Source: Larix sibirica
Lineage: Eukaryota; Streptophyta; Pinopsida; Pinales; Pinaceae
Length of the DNA: 10,578 nt
Direction: 5' to 3'
NCBI GenBank assembly: GCA_004151065.3
Contig: NWUY0303886040.1
Location: 1 to 10,578 of the forward strand
Below are positions 1 through 8,210 of the stretch, one piece after another; position 1 is the stretch's first letter; each line of letters starts with the position of its first letter. A program made the position numbers and the translations under genes. The notes under the pieces were generated by a model that worked only from the letters and a program-made list of their open reading frames with translations, did no database searches and was not told where the DNA came from.

Positions 1-957
1 GGGTTATACTTAAGAATTTGGAAGGATCATTTTAATCCCGACAAGGAGGACCTATCAATAGCCCCAGTATGGATTAGACTGTACTCACTACCTATAGAAT
101 ACTGGGATCCTGAAGTTCTGAAGGCCATCGGAGGTGCTCTGGGACATTTTGTTAATATATCAGACCTAACTAAGTAAGGAAGTATGTCTCTTATGCTCGC
201 CTTTGTGTGTATATGAACATTTCCAAAACCCTCCCTGAGGGGATCACCCTCACCTGGGAAGACTCGGAATGGTTTCAAACCCTGGATTACAAACACATCC
301 CATTTTGATGTCGGTAGTGTCACACCCATGGACATTTGGCCTAGGATTGTCATTTGACCCTCCCAGCGGAGCTCCCTAGTGACAAATCTCAAGAGAACCA
401 AGATTCTGAGGGTCTATCAAAGTACCTAATAGGAAACGAATGGGAAGGAAGCACAATGGCCCAGATATGAGAAAAAAAGAAATCAATCCGAATGGATTTG
501 CTGCCTTGGCTCATGACCCATTAGGGATGCCAACACCTTCGGTGGTTCTTGGGACTCAACCTCAAGAAGTTGAACCTTTGGCTATGGAACCAAGGAATAT
601 TAATCTTAACAACTCTGCTAAAAAAAATCTCTTGAAGTAGACCATTTGGACGAGGAACTGGGAGACCTAGATCTTGATAGCATTGAAGAGGCCTGGAAGA
701 ACAAGGAGGTTCAATCGATATTTGACAATAAATTGCAACTCTTGAAGGAAGATATCCTTAATACAAAACCTACTCCTAGCTTAGAGATCAGGTACTTAAA
801 ATTGAAGGAGACTAAAAGAAAGTTCAAAGAAGGAGGGTCTAAATAGGGAAGGAGGTCGAACAGGGATCGAATTGGGGAAATTAGGGAAAATATGGTTGAC
901 TCTGGCCAATACCCTACCATTCAGGAATCTCTCCTTGCAGCAAGATATAGTTCCTGA
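1..957 (+). pseudogene. LINE ORF1 remnant (DUF4283-like domain, CCHC knuckle, basic C-terminus), 5'-partial
   Basis: ORF1 proteins of plant L1 elements bind the element RNA to form the particle. The reading moves through frames 1 (1 to about 177), 3 (about 180-405), 2 (about 405-637) and 1 (about 637-957), so at least three indels have accumulated. The first block contains VWIRLYSLPIEYWDPEVLKA, typical of DUF4283. The next contains YARLCVYMNISKTLPEGI, then a zinc knuckle with two stops. Frame 2 contains VPNRKRMGRKHNGPDMRKKE, a basic stretch. The tail in frame 1 is an acidic, probably helical segment, then GRRSNRDRIGEIRENM, usual just before the ORF1 stop. In-frame stops lie at 175, 306, 315, 342 and 844. 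The frame-1 end is TGA at 955-957. Identification rests on motif order and position before ORF2. Confidence 0.85.
309..350 (+). other. CCHC zinc knuckle of ORF1, with two in-frame stops
   Basis: In frame 3 the cysteine codons at 309 and 318, the histidine at 333 and the cysteine at 348 fit C-x2-C-x4-H-x4-C exactly. This is the nucleic-acid-binding knuckle that follows DUF4283 in plant LINE ORF1 proteins. Stops occupy one residue at 315 and one at 342, and a third sits just before the first cysteine at 306. All three are non-ligand positions, so the metal-binding pattern survives although the protein cannot be made. Confidence 0.85.
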
Positions 958-959
958 TG
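955..959 (+). promoter_or_regulatory. Overlapping stop/start TGATG between ORF1 and ORF2
   Basis: The ORF1 tail in frame 1 ends in TGA at 955-957, followed at once by a second TGA (958-960). The ATG of ORF2 at 957-959 (frame 3) shares the A of the first stop. Both flanks read as the expected conserved ends, GRRSNRDRIG upstream and MKILYWNIRG downstream, so the junction is probably original. Stop-start overlaps of this kind are known to permit translational coupling by termination-reinitiation in some non-LTR retrotransposons. Coupling here is inference. Confidence 0.7.
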
Positions 960-1661
960 AAAATATTATATTGGAATATTAGAGGGACCAACGGTCCTAA
1001 AAAAACTAAAACCCTGAAAAACAAGATCAAGAAGGAGAATCCTACTATAGTCTTCTTACAGGAAATGAAATGTTAAGGATCTCAACTTGAAACCAATGCC
1101 AGAAGTATATTTAAATAGTGTAAGAGTATGGCGCATGATGCTGCCGGCCATGCTGGAGGAGTGGAAATCCTATGGGATCCTAGAAAGGTTTCCCTTACCA
1201 ACTTTCTCTCTATGACTTTCAGTCTCTCTGCAGAATTTCATTTGTTGGGCACAAATGCGAGAGGAATTGTTACCAATGTGTATGGGACCAGTAGCTACCT
1301 TGAAAAACAAAAATTCATCACAAGTTTGTTTAACCCGAGGAGGACATTTGAAGGTGCTCATTGGGTCTTAGGAGGGGAATTTAATTTGATCAGGTCCCTA
1401 TCTGAGAAGAAAGGAGGAAGAAGAGTCCTCACCCCTGAAAATACTCTGCTTGATGAATTTATTGAGTCTAGTAACCTGATTGACATAGGTTTGGGGAACA
1501 ATGGTTATACCTGGAATAATAGAAGAGGAGGGGATCATCTGGTGGCATTTGGGCTGGATAGATTTCTAATGTCCGAAAGTATTATGCTTTTAGAAGGGAC
1601 TTAGACCTCTCACCCTATTTCCTAAGCTGGATCAGATCATTGGCCTATTACCCTAATTTGG
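957..1661 (+). other. AP-endonuclease-like (EEP) domain of ORF2
   Basis: This domain nicks the target site during insertion. Visible motifs in frame 3 are WNIRG (from 972), FLQEMK (active-site Glu retained; family usually QET), GGVEILWDP, NVYG, HWVLGGEFNLIRSLSEKKGG (1356-1415), NGYTWNNRRGGDH, LDRFL and SDHWPI (1632-1649). In the family the third-last block is normally GDFN; here codon 1377-1379 is GAA, giving GEFN. Stops at 1074, 1116, 1602 and 1623 interrupt it. Confidence 0.88.
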
Positions 1662-2460
1662 AGTAATATTGGAACCAAAATGACACGGTCGTTTAGGTTT
1701 GATAAATTTTGGCTAACCCACCCTTATTTTTTGGCACAAATAGAGAACTGGTGGCAAGCTATTATTCCCCCCAATGGTACTAAGATGTACAAATTTCAAT
1801 AGAAACTGAAATTGCTTAAGCAGAAACTCAAGATCTGCAATAAAGAAGTCTTTGGTCACATACTGTTGGAAAAGGCTAAGTTAGAATCCCATATGGAACG
1901 TATCTAAGAAAACATTATGCAGATGGGCTGACTACTGAACTAGCCTTGGAGGAAAAACTACTCTCTGATCAAATACATCGGCAACAGATGCAAGAAGAAC
2001 TCCTTTGGAAACATAAATCTCGAAACCAGTGGTTGAAGGATGGGGATAAGAACATGAAGTTTTTCCACAAAGCTACAATTCAACACAGGCATAAAAAAAT
2101 ATCAACAACCTACGTACTTCTAATGGTTAGGTAGTGGACTCCCACGAAGATATGGAACATGAACTAATGCACCATTTCAAGACTGTTCTAACTGAACCAC
2201 AGATGGATCAGACTGAGGCTTGTAGGGAGATCAAAAGTGTCATTCCTAGGATTATTAAAGATGAGAAGAATGAGATGCTTACTCAACCTATAGAGTTTTA
2301 GGAAGTGGAGGGTGCTATAAACCAAATGGAGGATGGAAAATATCTTGGTCCAGATGGATTTACAACAAACTTATTTCACTATTTCTGGGACTTAATTATG
2401 AATGAAGTTTGGTAGGTGGTGGAAGAATCAAGGAAAATGAGGGGGGTTCTCCCAGCTCTG

Positions 2461-3270
2461 AACTCTGATTTTCTCACTCTGATCCCCAAAACCCCGATGG
2501 CAGAAAGACGGGACATGTTTCGACCAATTGCCCTATGCAACATCATTTATAAAATTATCACGAAAGTCCTGGATAACCGTCTTAAGCCTCTTCTCCCTTC
2601 CTTGATATCTATGGAGCATCTGGATTTGTGGAAGGACGACAAATTCTCAATGGCATCATCTTAGCCCAGGAGATTCTTCACTCCTTGAAGGTTACCAAAA
2701 AAGCAGGTATGATGATGAAGTTGGACTTATCTAAAGCCTATGATAAATTGAACTGGACCTATATGAAAGAAATTATGAGCTCCTTTGGGTTCAGTGATGT
2801 CTAGATTTAATGGATAGCTAATATTACCTCCTCAACATTTTTCTCTATCCTGATCAATGGTCATCCTTCGGCAACCTTCAAACCCTTTAGGGGTATCCAG
2901 TAGGGAGATCCTATCTCTCCTTTCCTCTTTTTTATTATGACTAAAGGATTAGGAAGGCTCATCTCTCATTTAGTGGGACAAGGGAGCCTCAAAGGTCTCA
3001 TATTTCCACCCTACGAGAAAGCTATGACTCGCCAGCAGTTTGTTGATGACACTCTCCTCATGGGACACTCCTTTTTTCATGAAGCAAGACAGATCAAGAG
3101 AGATTTGAATACTTTCCTTAGAGCCTCTGGGATTATGATCAATATAGATAAATATTTGGTTTTCTTCTTTAATACTTCTCCTATTAGTCAAAGGAATATT
3201 CTACGGATTTTAGGATTTAAGAAGAGCTCCCTTCCAATCAATATCTTGGTGCTCCTTTATCTAATGCAGT
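2461..3270 (+). other. Reverse transcriptase domain of ORF2
   Basis: The first part, in frame 1, reads FLTLIPK then FRPIALCNIIYKIITKVLDN, the entry block of LINE reverse transcriptases. Around 2608 the reading moves to frame 3: SGFVEGRQILNGII, then MKLDLSKAYDKLNW with motif-A aspartates at 2724-2726 and 2742-2744. Motif B is GIQ-stop-GDPISPFLF, the stop at 2901 replacing the second Q. Motif C is FVDD at 3039-3050, so the catalytic Asp pair is retained. A GPDGFTT block about 120 bases upstream is the usual lead-in. Stops at 2802, 2808 and 2901 break it. Confidence 0.92.
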
Positions 3271-4079
3271 TCTGAAGAAATTTTCTTGGGAATAACTCTT
3301 AAGTAAAATGAAGGATAAACTATCAAGTTGGACTCTTAGAGCGTTAAAATTCTCTGGTAGAGTTGTTCTTCTGAAAGTTGTTCTGCAAGCACTTCCTTTG
3401 TATCTGTTCTCTGTTTTGGCTGCTCCTAAATCTATTATGAAGGAAATTTGAAGTATCCAACGTTCCTTTCTTTGGGGTGGCACTTTTGATCACTGGAAAT
3501 GGCCCTTGGTTGATTGAGATACTGTATGTAAATCCAAGTTTGAAGGGGGTTTAGGACTCAGAGATCCAAAAGCTTAGCATCGTCTATGGGGTGAAAATAT
3601 GGTGGCGCTGGCTCACTCATACAAATGAGCAATGGGCTAGATTTTGGGGTAGGAAGTATGCCCCATTGACTAAACAAAAAGACTAGATTCGGATCGAAGG
3701 ACCTGAGAAAGGCTCACACATTTGGGCTATGGCGAGTGATGGCAGTGATATGATTAGGAAGCATATCTTTTGGGAGATATGACAGGGATCCTCGACCAAG
3801 ATTTTATCTGATGCTTGGAAACAAGAACCTACAATTCAAATTCTCATGTCGAACATCCTCCATGATTCTCCTGCTCACAACCAAAATTGGCAGACAGTTA
3901 ATAGTTATTGGCAAGGGGAACCGGATGGACGTGGATTCCGTGTTTGGAAACCGCTAAATTGGTGGACGACTAACTATGGGGCTAATGCCGAGAGTCAGAT
4001 CTACAAAATGTTAAATCAAAGGTAGATAAAAACCGAGGAGGAACCGGATTTACTCTGATGGGGTTACTCTCCTAAAGGT

Positions 4080-4330
4080 ATGTTCAACATTAAAGAAGCT
4101 TACTCACTTCAGACGATCTCTGTTGGCCAGCCAGCGGGTTGGGAATGGAAGTGTCTCTGGGGTGCGAAATGATGGCCCAAAAGTAATCTGTTCCTATGGC
4201 TGGTGTTGAAAGGAAGAATTTTGACATGGGATAATATCATAAAAAGAGGGTTTGAGGGACCTTATTATTGTGTTCTATGTGGAGTACAGGGCGAAATAAT
4301 TTCTCATCTCCTTGATGGTTGTAGCTTTAC
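4080..4330 (+). other. zf-RVT-like zinc-binding region of ORF2
   Basis: Frame 3 reads GMFNIKEAYSLQ, then LWGAK-stop-WPKSNLFLWLV, then a cysteine/histidine cluster: CVLC at 4269-4280, His at 4305 and Cys at 4320 (H-x4-C). This matches the zinc-binding region found after RT in plant LINEs. Stops at 4056 (just upstream) and 4170 replace expected R and W residues. All four putative ligands remain. Confidence 0.8.
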
Positions 4331-4739
4331 CTCAGCCCTTTTGGATGAAGGAGTGATGGTATTTCGTTTGATAGATAGAGTTAAAACTGACCCGATTGCC
4401 TCTATCAAACGATGGAGGGATGATCCCTTCCAAGGTAGACTCCTAAATAAGATAAGGCAGTTTTTCCCTAGTTTTCTCCTATGGGAGGTTTGGAAAGAAT
4501 GTAATAGACATATATTCATGGGTAAACATCAGACTTGCAAGCTGGTGTGGGGTCAAATTCAAAGAGGAATCATTGAGACTCTGCAGTTAACATCGTGGAC
4601 ATAAAAAGACTTGATTATTCCTCCTATTGAGATGATTATTTTACATACATGGGGTATTTGGATGCTCCCCAATCATATCGGCGGCCTTCATCATCGATCA
4701 AACACTCCTGACAGTCCTTTGGTTTGGTCTCCTCCCATG

Positions 4740-5165
4740 GAGGGCTGGCTCAAGTTGAATTTTGATGGGGTGTCTAAAGAGAACCCTGGAATAGTAGGAT
4801 ATGGCAGAGTCTTTCACGATGACCAGGGACAGGTAATGGATAGCTACTATGGTTCTCTGGGAAGGGAGACTAACAACATGGCAGAGTGTGAATCCATGTT
4901 ACAGGGACTTTGCATGGTTGTGCGACATGGTTATACACATCTGTACGTGGAGGGTGATTCCAAGCTCATTCTCCAGCTCACGATTAAAATGCATAATGGG
5001 TCCCGCGTAGCCAAGCTAGCACCATCATGTCGGATTGCCTGGAATCTACATTGTCTGGGAAAAGTCCTGGAAATGATGAACACAGTCACCTTCCACCATG
5101 TCCGCCGGAGTGCTAACGAGTTGGTTGATTGCCTAGCAAATCAAGGGGCCACTTATCAGGGAGTT
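4740..5165 (+). other. RNase H domain of ORF2
   Basis: RNase H removes RNA from the RNA-DNA hybrid. In frame 3 the sequence GWLKLNFDGVSKENPG opens the domain (Asp at 4764-4766), followed by NNMAECESML (Glu at 4884-4886), YVEGDSKLIL (Asp at 4956-4958) and SANELVDCLANQG (Asp at 5127-5129). This is a full D-E-D-D set. The common GNPG has become ENPG. Plant L1 elements are known to have acquired an archaeal-like RNase H. The part is free of stops, within an open stretch from 4605 to 5297. Confidence 0.9.
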
Positions 5166-5284
5166 GGATGGGAAGGTGCATCCCTTGACATGCCCATGGG
5201 CACATGCCGTATTAAGTGTCTTCATATCGCTGACACTGAAAGATGTACAATGGAGCCCCCATCTGGCATTAAACATGTCAATCA

Positions 5285-5395
5285 GGATGCTGCATTATAA
5301 CAGTAATACTCCACATCGTGGAGTGGACAGATGGGTTACCATTAACGAAAGGAACAGTTAATTTTCCTGATCCTCTTTCAATCACTTTTCATTAA
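5285..5395 (+). other. Possible original ORF2 C-terminal tail in frame 2, ending in TAATGATAA
   Basis: Frame 3 stops at 5298. Frame 2 from about 5285 is open for about 35 codons, reads HIVEWTDGLPLTKGTVNFPD and ends in three consecutive stops, TAA TGA TAA (5393-5401). A one-base indel near 5285 would make this the native tail. The stretch is short, so this is weak. It matters because its last stop overlaps the ATG at 5395. Confidence 0.35.
5308..5324 (+). repeat. Small perfect hairpin just after the frame-3 ORF2 stop
   Basis: ACTCCAC (5308-5314) pairs exactly with GTGGAGT (5318-5324) across a three-base loop ATC. A 7-bp stem can occur by chance in this length. It lies 8 bases after the stop at 5298-5300. 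No function is shown. Confidence 0.4.
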
Positions 5396-6294
5396 TGATA
5401 ATCATTTCTAGATATCTGGAGTGTGGGAAGATGATGGTCTCTTGGCCTCTCCGACTGAGGTTGCGTGAATTCAGTAAGGTTTCTACATGGATGACAAATT
5501 ACAAGGACGAAGAGAGTAATAACAGATCCTGGCTCATTATGGTTGTTTTAATGGTGAATAGTGGGCTCATCCCTTTAAATGCCTCTACCCTGGTCGGATT
5601 CAGACATCTTTGCTATTGTTTTGGTGGAGCTCTTTCCTTTCTGGTGTTGATTGTGTTAAGTCTCTGGGTGGGTAATGACAGAGAGGGAGAAGTGAGAATG
5701 CCTCCTAGAGGGAGACATGCTAGACGGGGTTGTCCGGTCTAGGGGGAGCCGAATAGAGAGAGAAGAGGGAATCCAGCCCCGCGTGGCCCAAGCAGAGATC
5801 AATGGAGTGTGACAGCCACTTCGGTTTTATTTCACCATTTGTTTCCTCAGGAGTTACAGAGCAACCTGGAGGAGCTTGAGGCAAACCTGTGGTGCAGCAT
5901 CGGGGAGGAAGAGATGCTATCGGAGGTCGTAGCTATGGCTTAATGGATACAGGACCCTGGAAATACTCGGGGTTGGATGGATCTATACAATCGAGTTGTG
6001 GTTATGTTCTGGGTGATGAAGATGCTTATTGCACAGACTCTTGAAGCGTGGGTAGACATTCTAGCAGGATCTCAGCGGTTTCAAAACCTGTAATAACGGT
6101 GCTTGGACCACGCCGAGGATGCTAACTTCATGCATATGAAGTTAGATGCCATGGTTTCACGCATGCTTATCTCCTTCCTTACGAAACCCAAGGTGGTCAC
6201 CAACTCGAAATTTATCACTCTCAGCAACACGTCTTTGGTGAAGGAGGCACCACTGGTCATTAACAATGTTGTTGGGTCTAGTCCCGCGGGCTAA
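5395..6294 (+). pseudogene. Putative third LINE ORF (ORF3-like), unrecognised protein
   Basis: Frame 1 runs from ATG 5395 to TAA 6292-6294, exactly 300 codons. It has stops only at 5740, 5941, 6091 and 6094, each reachable by one C-to-T change from a Gln codon. Stop density (4 in 300) resembles that of ORF2 (22 in about 1,448). Residues 79-93 (ALSFLVLIVLSLWVG) look membrane-like, but T-rich third positions of another frame can mimic this. Residues 101-115 (RMPPRGRHARRGCPV) start an Arg/Gly/Pro-rich segment, followed by an acidic, probably helical region (LQSNLEELEANL, then WIQDPGNTRGWMDLYNR). A second possible start is ATG 5698, giving about 198 residues with a basic N-terminus like some Gag proteins. 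No known domain is recognised. The alternative is captured or nested DNA rather than a LINE gene. Confidence 0.45.
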
Positions 6295-6652
6295 TTTCTA
6301 TGTTCTCTTCTGTCTAGGATGGGTTGTCACTGAGTCTTTTTTTGCTTAGTTTTTCTCTTAGTATTGTGCCTTACTTTTCTGGTTATATGATGGTACTACT
6401 GCATACTATTGATGTTTGTATGGGTTATCAAGGTTGTAATGTAATTTTTTGGAATTGTAGGCAAAACATGGTTAATCCTTTGACTAGTTGGCTGAGAAAT
6501 GGTTTTGTGTATTGTGGGAAGTTGGGGAAGTCTAGTTGGTATGTCAATTGGGGTTTCACTCTTAGCAGTATCCATGTTGGTATTGAGTATATTTTACAAA
6601 CTGTGAATGTAATTTTCCTCCTTATGAAATAAAATGGTTTTACCCTTTACTT
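6295..6652 (+). other. LINE 3' UTR, T-rich
   Basis: After the TAA at 6292 the composition changes sharply to a T-rich strand with runs of T and little coding character. The longest open frame here (6324-6632) is a product of that T-richness, giving a string of L, F, V and S. The stretch ends with AATAAA and an A-run, as expected of a LINE 3' UTR. Confidence 0.65.
6628..6633 (+). promoter_or_regulatory. Polyadenylation signal AATAAA of the LINE
   Basis: A canonical AATAAA lies 20 bases before the first A of the terminal A-run, the usual spacing of a cleavage signal. Confidence 0.65.
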
Positions 6653-6660
6653 AAAAAAAA
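6653..6660 (+). repeat. Short A-tail marking the LINE 3' end
   Basis: Eight A residues follow the T-rich UTR and the AATAAA. LINEs end in an A-tail or short A-rich repeat copied from the mRNA tail. The run is short, as expected for an old copy whose tail has eroded. Sequence beyond it differs in composition. Confidence 0.6.
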
Positions 6661-7560
6661 TGTATAATATTAGAATCCTCAAAAAATACCTTGGTAATCA
6701 GGGCAATGTCTAGGTTTCTGTGGATAAATTAGGGTTTTGGGTGTTTTGAAAGTGGTGGAATTAGGATAAAATCCCCATTGGGCATGGATTCAACAGGATG
6801 GCTAATAATTCATAAGGGTAATCAAGGACTAGTTGTAGAATTCTCAAGGCAACAGAGGGAAGATAGTCAATATATCCTAGTCAATCAGATTGCTGAGGTG
6901 TGGGGGCATAATTGAGGAAAACAGTTCATTAAAGAAAATAATACAATGAAGAATTCTACTTTAACTTTGGAGGAAATAATAACAAAAGATTGTTTGAAAA
7001 TGTTGAAACAGAGCATCAAACCAAGGATGAATTCTGAATACAATACTTTCATTCAAACATTGAAGATAATGCATAAAATGGAAAAGTCAGAAAGACACTC
7101 ATTCACAAAGGATAACACATACTAAGAAAGATATACACATGAATCTATGGTAAAATCATTTAGTACTTCTGCATTGATATATTTCATTAAGCTTAAAAAA
7201 TCAAACAAAAATCCAATACTCAATAGTTCTTCTCTCCAAAATCCCAACCCTTGGGTCTTCTAAAAACTTGCCATATATAGGATTACAATTGTTTGTATTA
7301 AAGAAAAACCCTAAAGCCTTTCGATTGTTTATTAAAAATAGTAAATAGCTAAGAACTGCTATGTGTGTAAATTAACTAAAGTTTAAACTATGATTCATGG
7401 ACTACTGATCAGTTAATTGATGGTTAATTTGAAAAGAACTGTTGCTAGCTGACTGATAACACAGACTGAAAAATAGGTCAGCTACCAGCTGTCTCCTCCA
7501 CTTGTTCAATATGTCTTGATGTAGATTAGATCCACATGAGATTCCCACAATTTATGGATC
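6661..7560. other. AT-rich intergenic stretch without recognisable gene
   Basis: About 900 bases of AT-rich DNA with no ORF above 60 codons and no domain I recognise. On the minus strand CCTATATATGGC (about 7271-7282) resembles a TATA box, and AAACCCTAA occurs on the + strand near 7306. Neither is followed by a supported transcript. The stretch could be decayed LTR-element sequence, but no LTR ends or primer-binding site were found. Confidence 0.4.
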
Positions 7561-7620
7561 AATCCCATTATGTTCAGCTTCAGTAACTTCCATAGAACCC
7601 CCTATCTTTTTTCCTTGTTA

Positions 7621-7800
7621 TACGCTACAGGAGTTGATTTCCATAACTCTCTAAGTGAACTCCAGTTATTTTTTGTTATGTGCGCTGTAGGAGTTGATTT
7701 CCAAAAATCTCATATTGCACTCCCCTGTTTTTCCATGATATGCGCTGCAGAAGTGCAGTTCCAGAATTCTCGTAGCACACTTCCCCGTTTTTGATGCACA
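7621..7800 (+). repeat. 60-bp tandem repeat, three full units plus partial flanks
   Basis: Units 7621-7680, 7681-7740 and 7741-7800 align without gaps. By hand count the first and second share 42 of 60 bases and the second and third 41 of 60. Each begins with TRCGCTRYAG and shares the block around GGAGTTGATTTCC. Partial copies extend left (from about 7575) and right (7801-7815, CACTACAGGAGTT). Because 60 is a multiple of three, one + frame stays open over 7570-7794 with a 20-residue periodicity (LLYATGVDF, MCAVGVDF, ICAAEVQF). I regard this as a diverged minisatellite rather than a protein. Confidence 0.75.
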
Positions 7801-7824
7801 GACACTACAGGAGTTCTGGAAACT

Positions 7825-8210
7825 GCTGAAAATCTAGAAATATAAGGCTCAAAGATCCTTTTGAATCTCCCAAACCATGGCACCTGTACAAAAAATGAGA
7901 GAGTTATTTTTGGATAAACCCGTGCTTGAGAAAAACCTCTTTCATTTTGTTGAGATCAATCACCATTTGCTCAGAATTTGTGTCGAAAGTTGATGACTAA
8001 AATAGGAAATTATTTAATGCTGGAATTCTGAAAAAAAGGCTTCAAAGATCCATTAAAATATCCCAAACCATGACACTTGTGCAATAACTTGGAGATGTTT
8101 TTGTTACTTGGCCCGTGACTGACAAAATCCTCTTCTAGTTTTCAAAAATCCGTTTCCAATTGTTTGAAATATATATTTGAAGTTGATGACTAAAACAAAT
8201 AACTAGAGAA
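7825..8210 (+). repeat. Direct tandem duplication of about 193 bp
   Basis: Copy A is about 7825-8017 and copy B about 8018-8210. CAAACCATG begins at 7871 and 8064, and GTTGATGACTAAAA at 7989 and 8182; both are offset by 193. AAGGCT(T)CAAAGATCC near 7844 and 8036 agrees, with a one-base indel. Other segments are diverged, for example the region with CCCGTG(C/A)(T/C)TGA in the middle. The duplication directly follows the 60-bp array, so the two may belong to one satellite-like block. Confidence 0.75.

Larger units (their letters stand above)
957..5300 (+). pseudogene. LINE ORF2 remnant (endonuclease, reverse transcriptase, zf-RVT, RNase H)
   Basis: ORF2 would encode the multifunctional enzyme that nicks target DNA and primes reverse transcription from the nick. 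The span equals about 1,448 codons, normal for plant L1 ORF2 with RNase H. It starts MKILYWNIRGTNGP, the usual N-terminus. Frames used are 3 (957 to about 1928), 2 (to about 2100), 1 (to about 2608), 3 (to about 3240), 2 (to about 3588) and 3 (to 5300). In-frame stops begin at 1074, 1116, 1602, 1623, 1800, 1905, 2128, 2299, 2413, 2802, 2808, 2901, 3293, 3449, 3515, 3575, 3684, 3780, 4023, 4056, 4170 and 4602. Many fall where the family has W, Q or R. The linker block KSRNQWLKDGDKNMKFFHKA near 2020 is a plant LINE signature. The end may instead be at 5395 in frame 2. Confidence 0.92.
1..6660 (+). mobile_element. Degenerate plant L1-type LINE (non-LTR retrotransposon), 5' end outside window
   Basis: The order is DUF4283-like and zinc-knuckle ORF1, then ORF2 with AP-like endonuclease, reverse transcriptase, zf-RVT-like and RNase H regions, then a further open region, a T-rich 3' UTR, AATAAA and a short A-run. 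This is the architecture of plant L1 LINEs, which copy their RNA into DNA at a nicked target site. Only RT, EN and RNase H motifs appear; there is no LTR, integrase or protease. Many stops and frameshifts make it an old non-autonomous copy. The 5' UTR and ORF1 start lie upstream of base 1, so target-site duplications cannot be tested here. The 3' boundary is set by the A-run at 6653-6660. Confidence 0.93.

Noticed and set aside
27-401. Minus-strand ORF of 124 codons over LINE ORF1
   Set aside because: It lies opposite the DUF4283 and zinc-knuckle coding region and shows no family features; it is an antisense shadow.
711-4519. Minus-strand ORFs within the LINE (711-920, 1170-1361, 2970-3191, 3238-3483, 4304-4519)
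   Set aside because: All are antisense to recognisable ORF1 or ORF2 coding sequence.
5164-5361. Plus-strand ORF overlapping the RNase H end
   Set aside because: It is out of frame with the well-supported RNase H reading and has no motif of its own.
6081-6266. Minus-strand ORF opposite the putative ORF3
   Set aside because: Antisense shadow of the better-supported frame-1 reading.
6324-6632. Plus-strand ORF of 102 codons after ORF3
   Set aside because: The L/F/V/S-rich product reflects T-rich 3' UTR composition; it ends at the polyadenylation signal.
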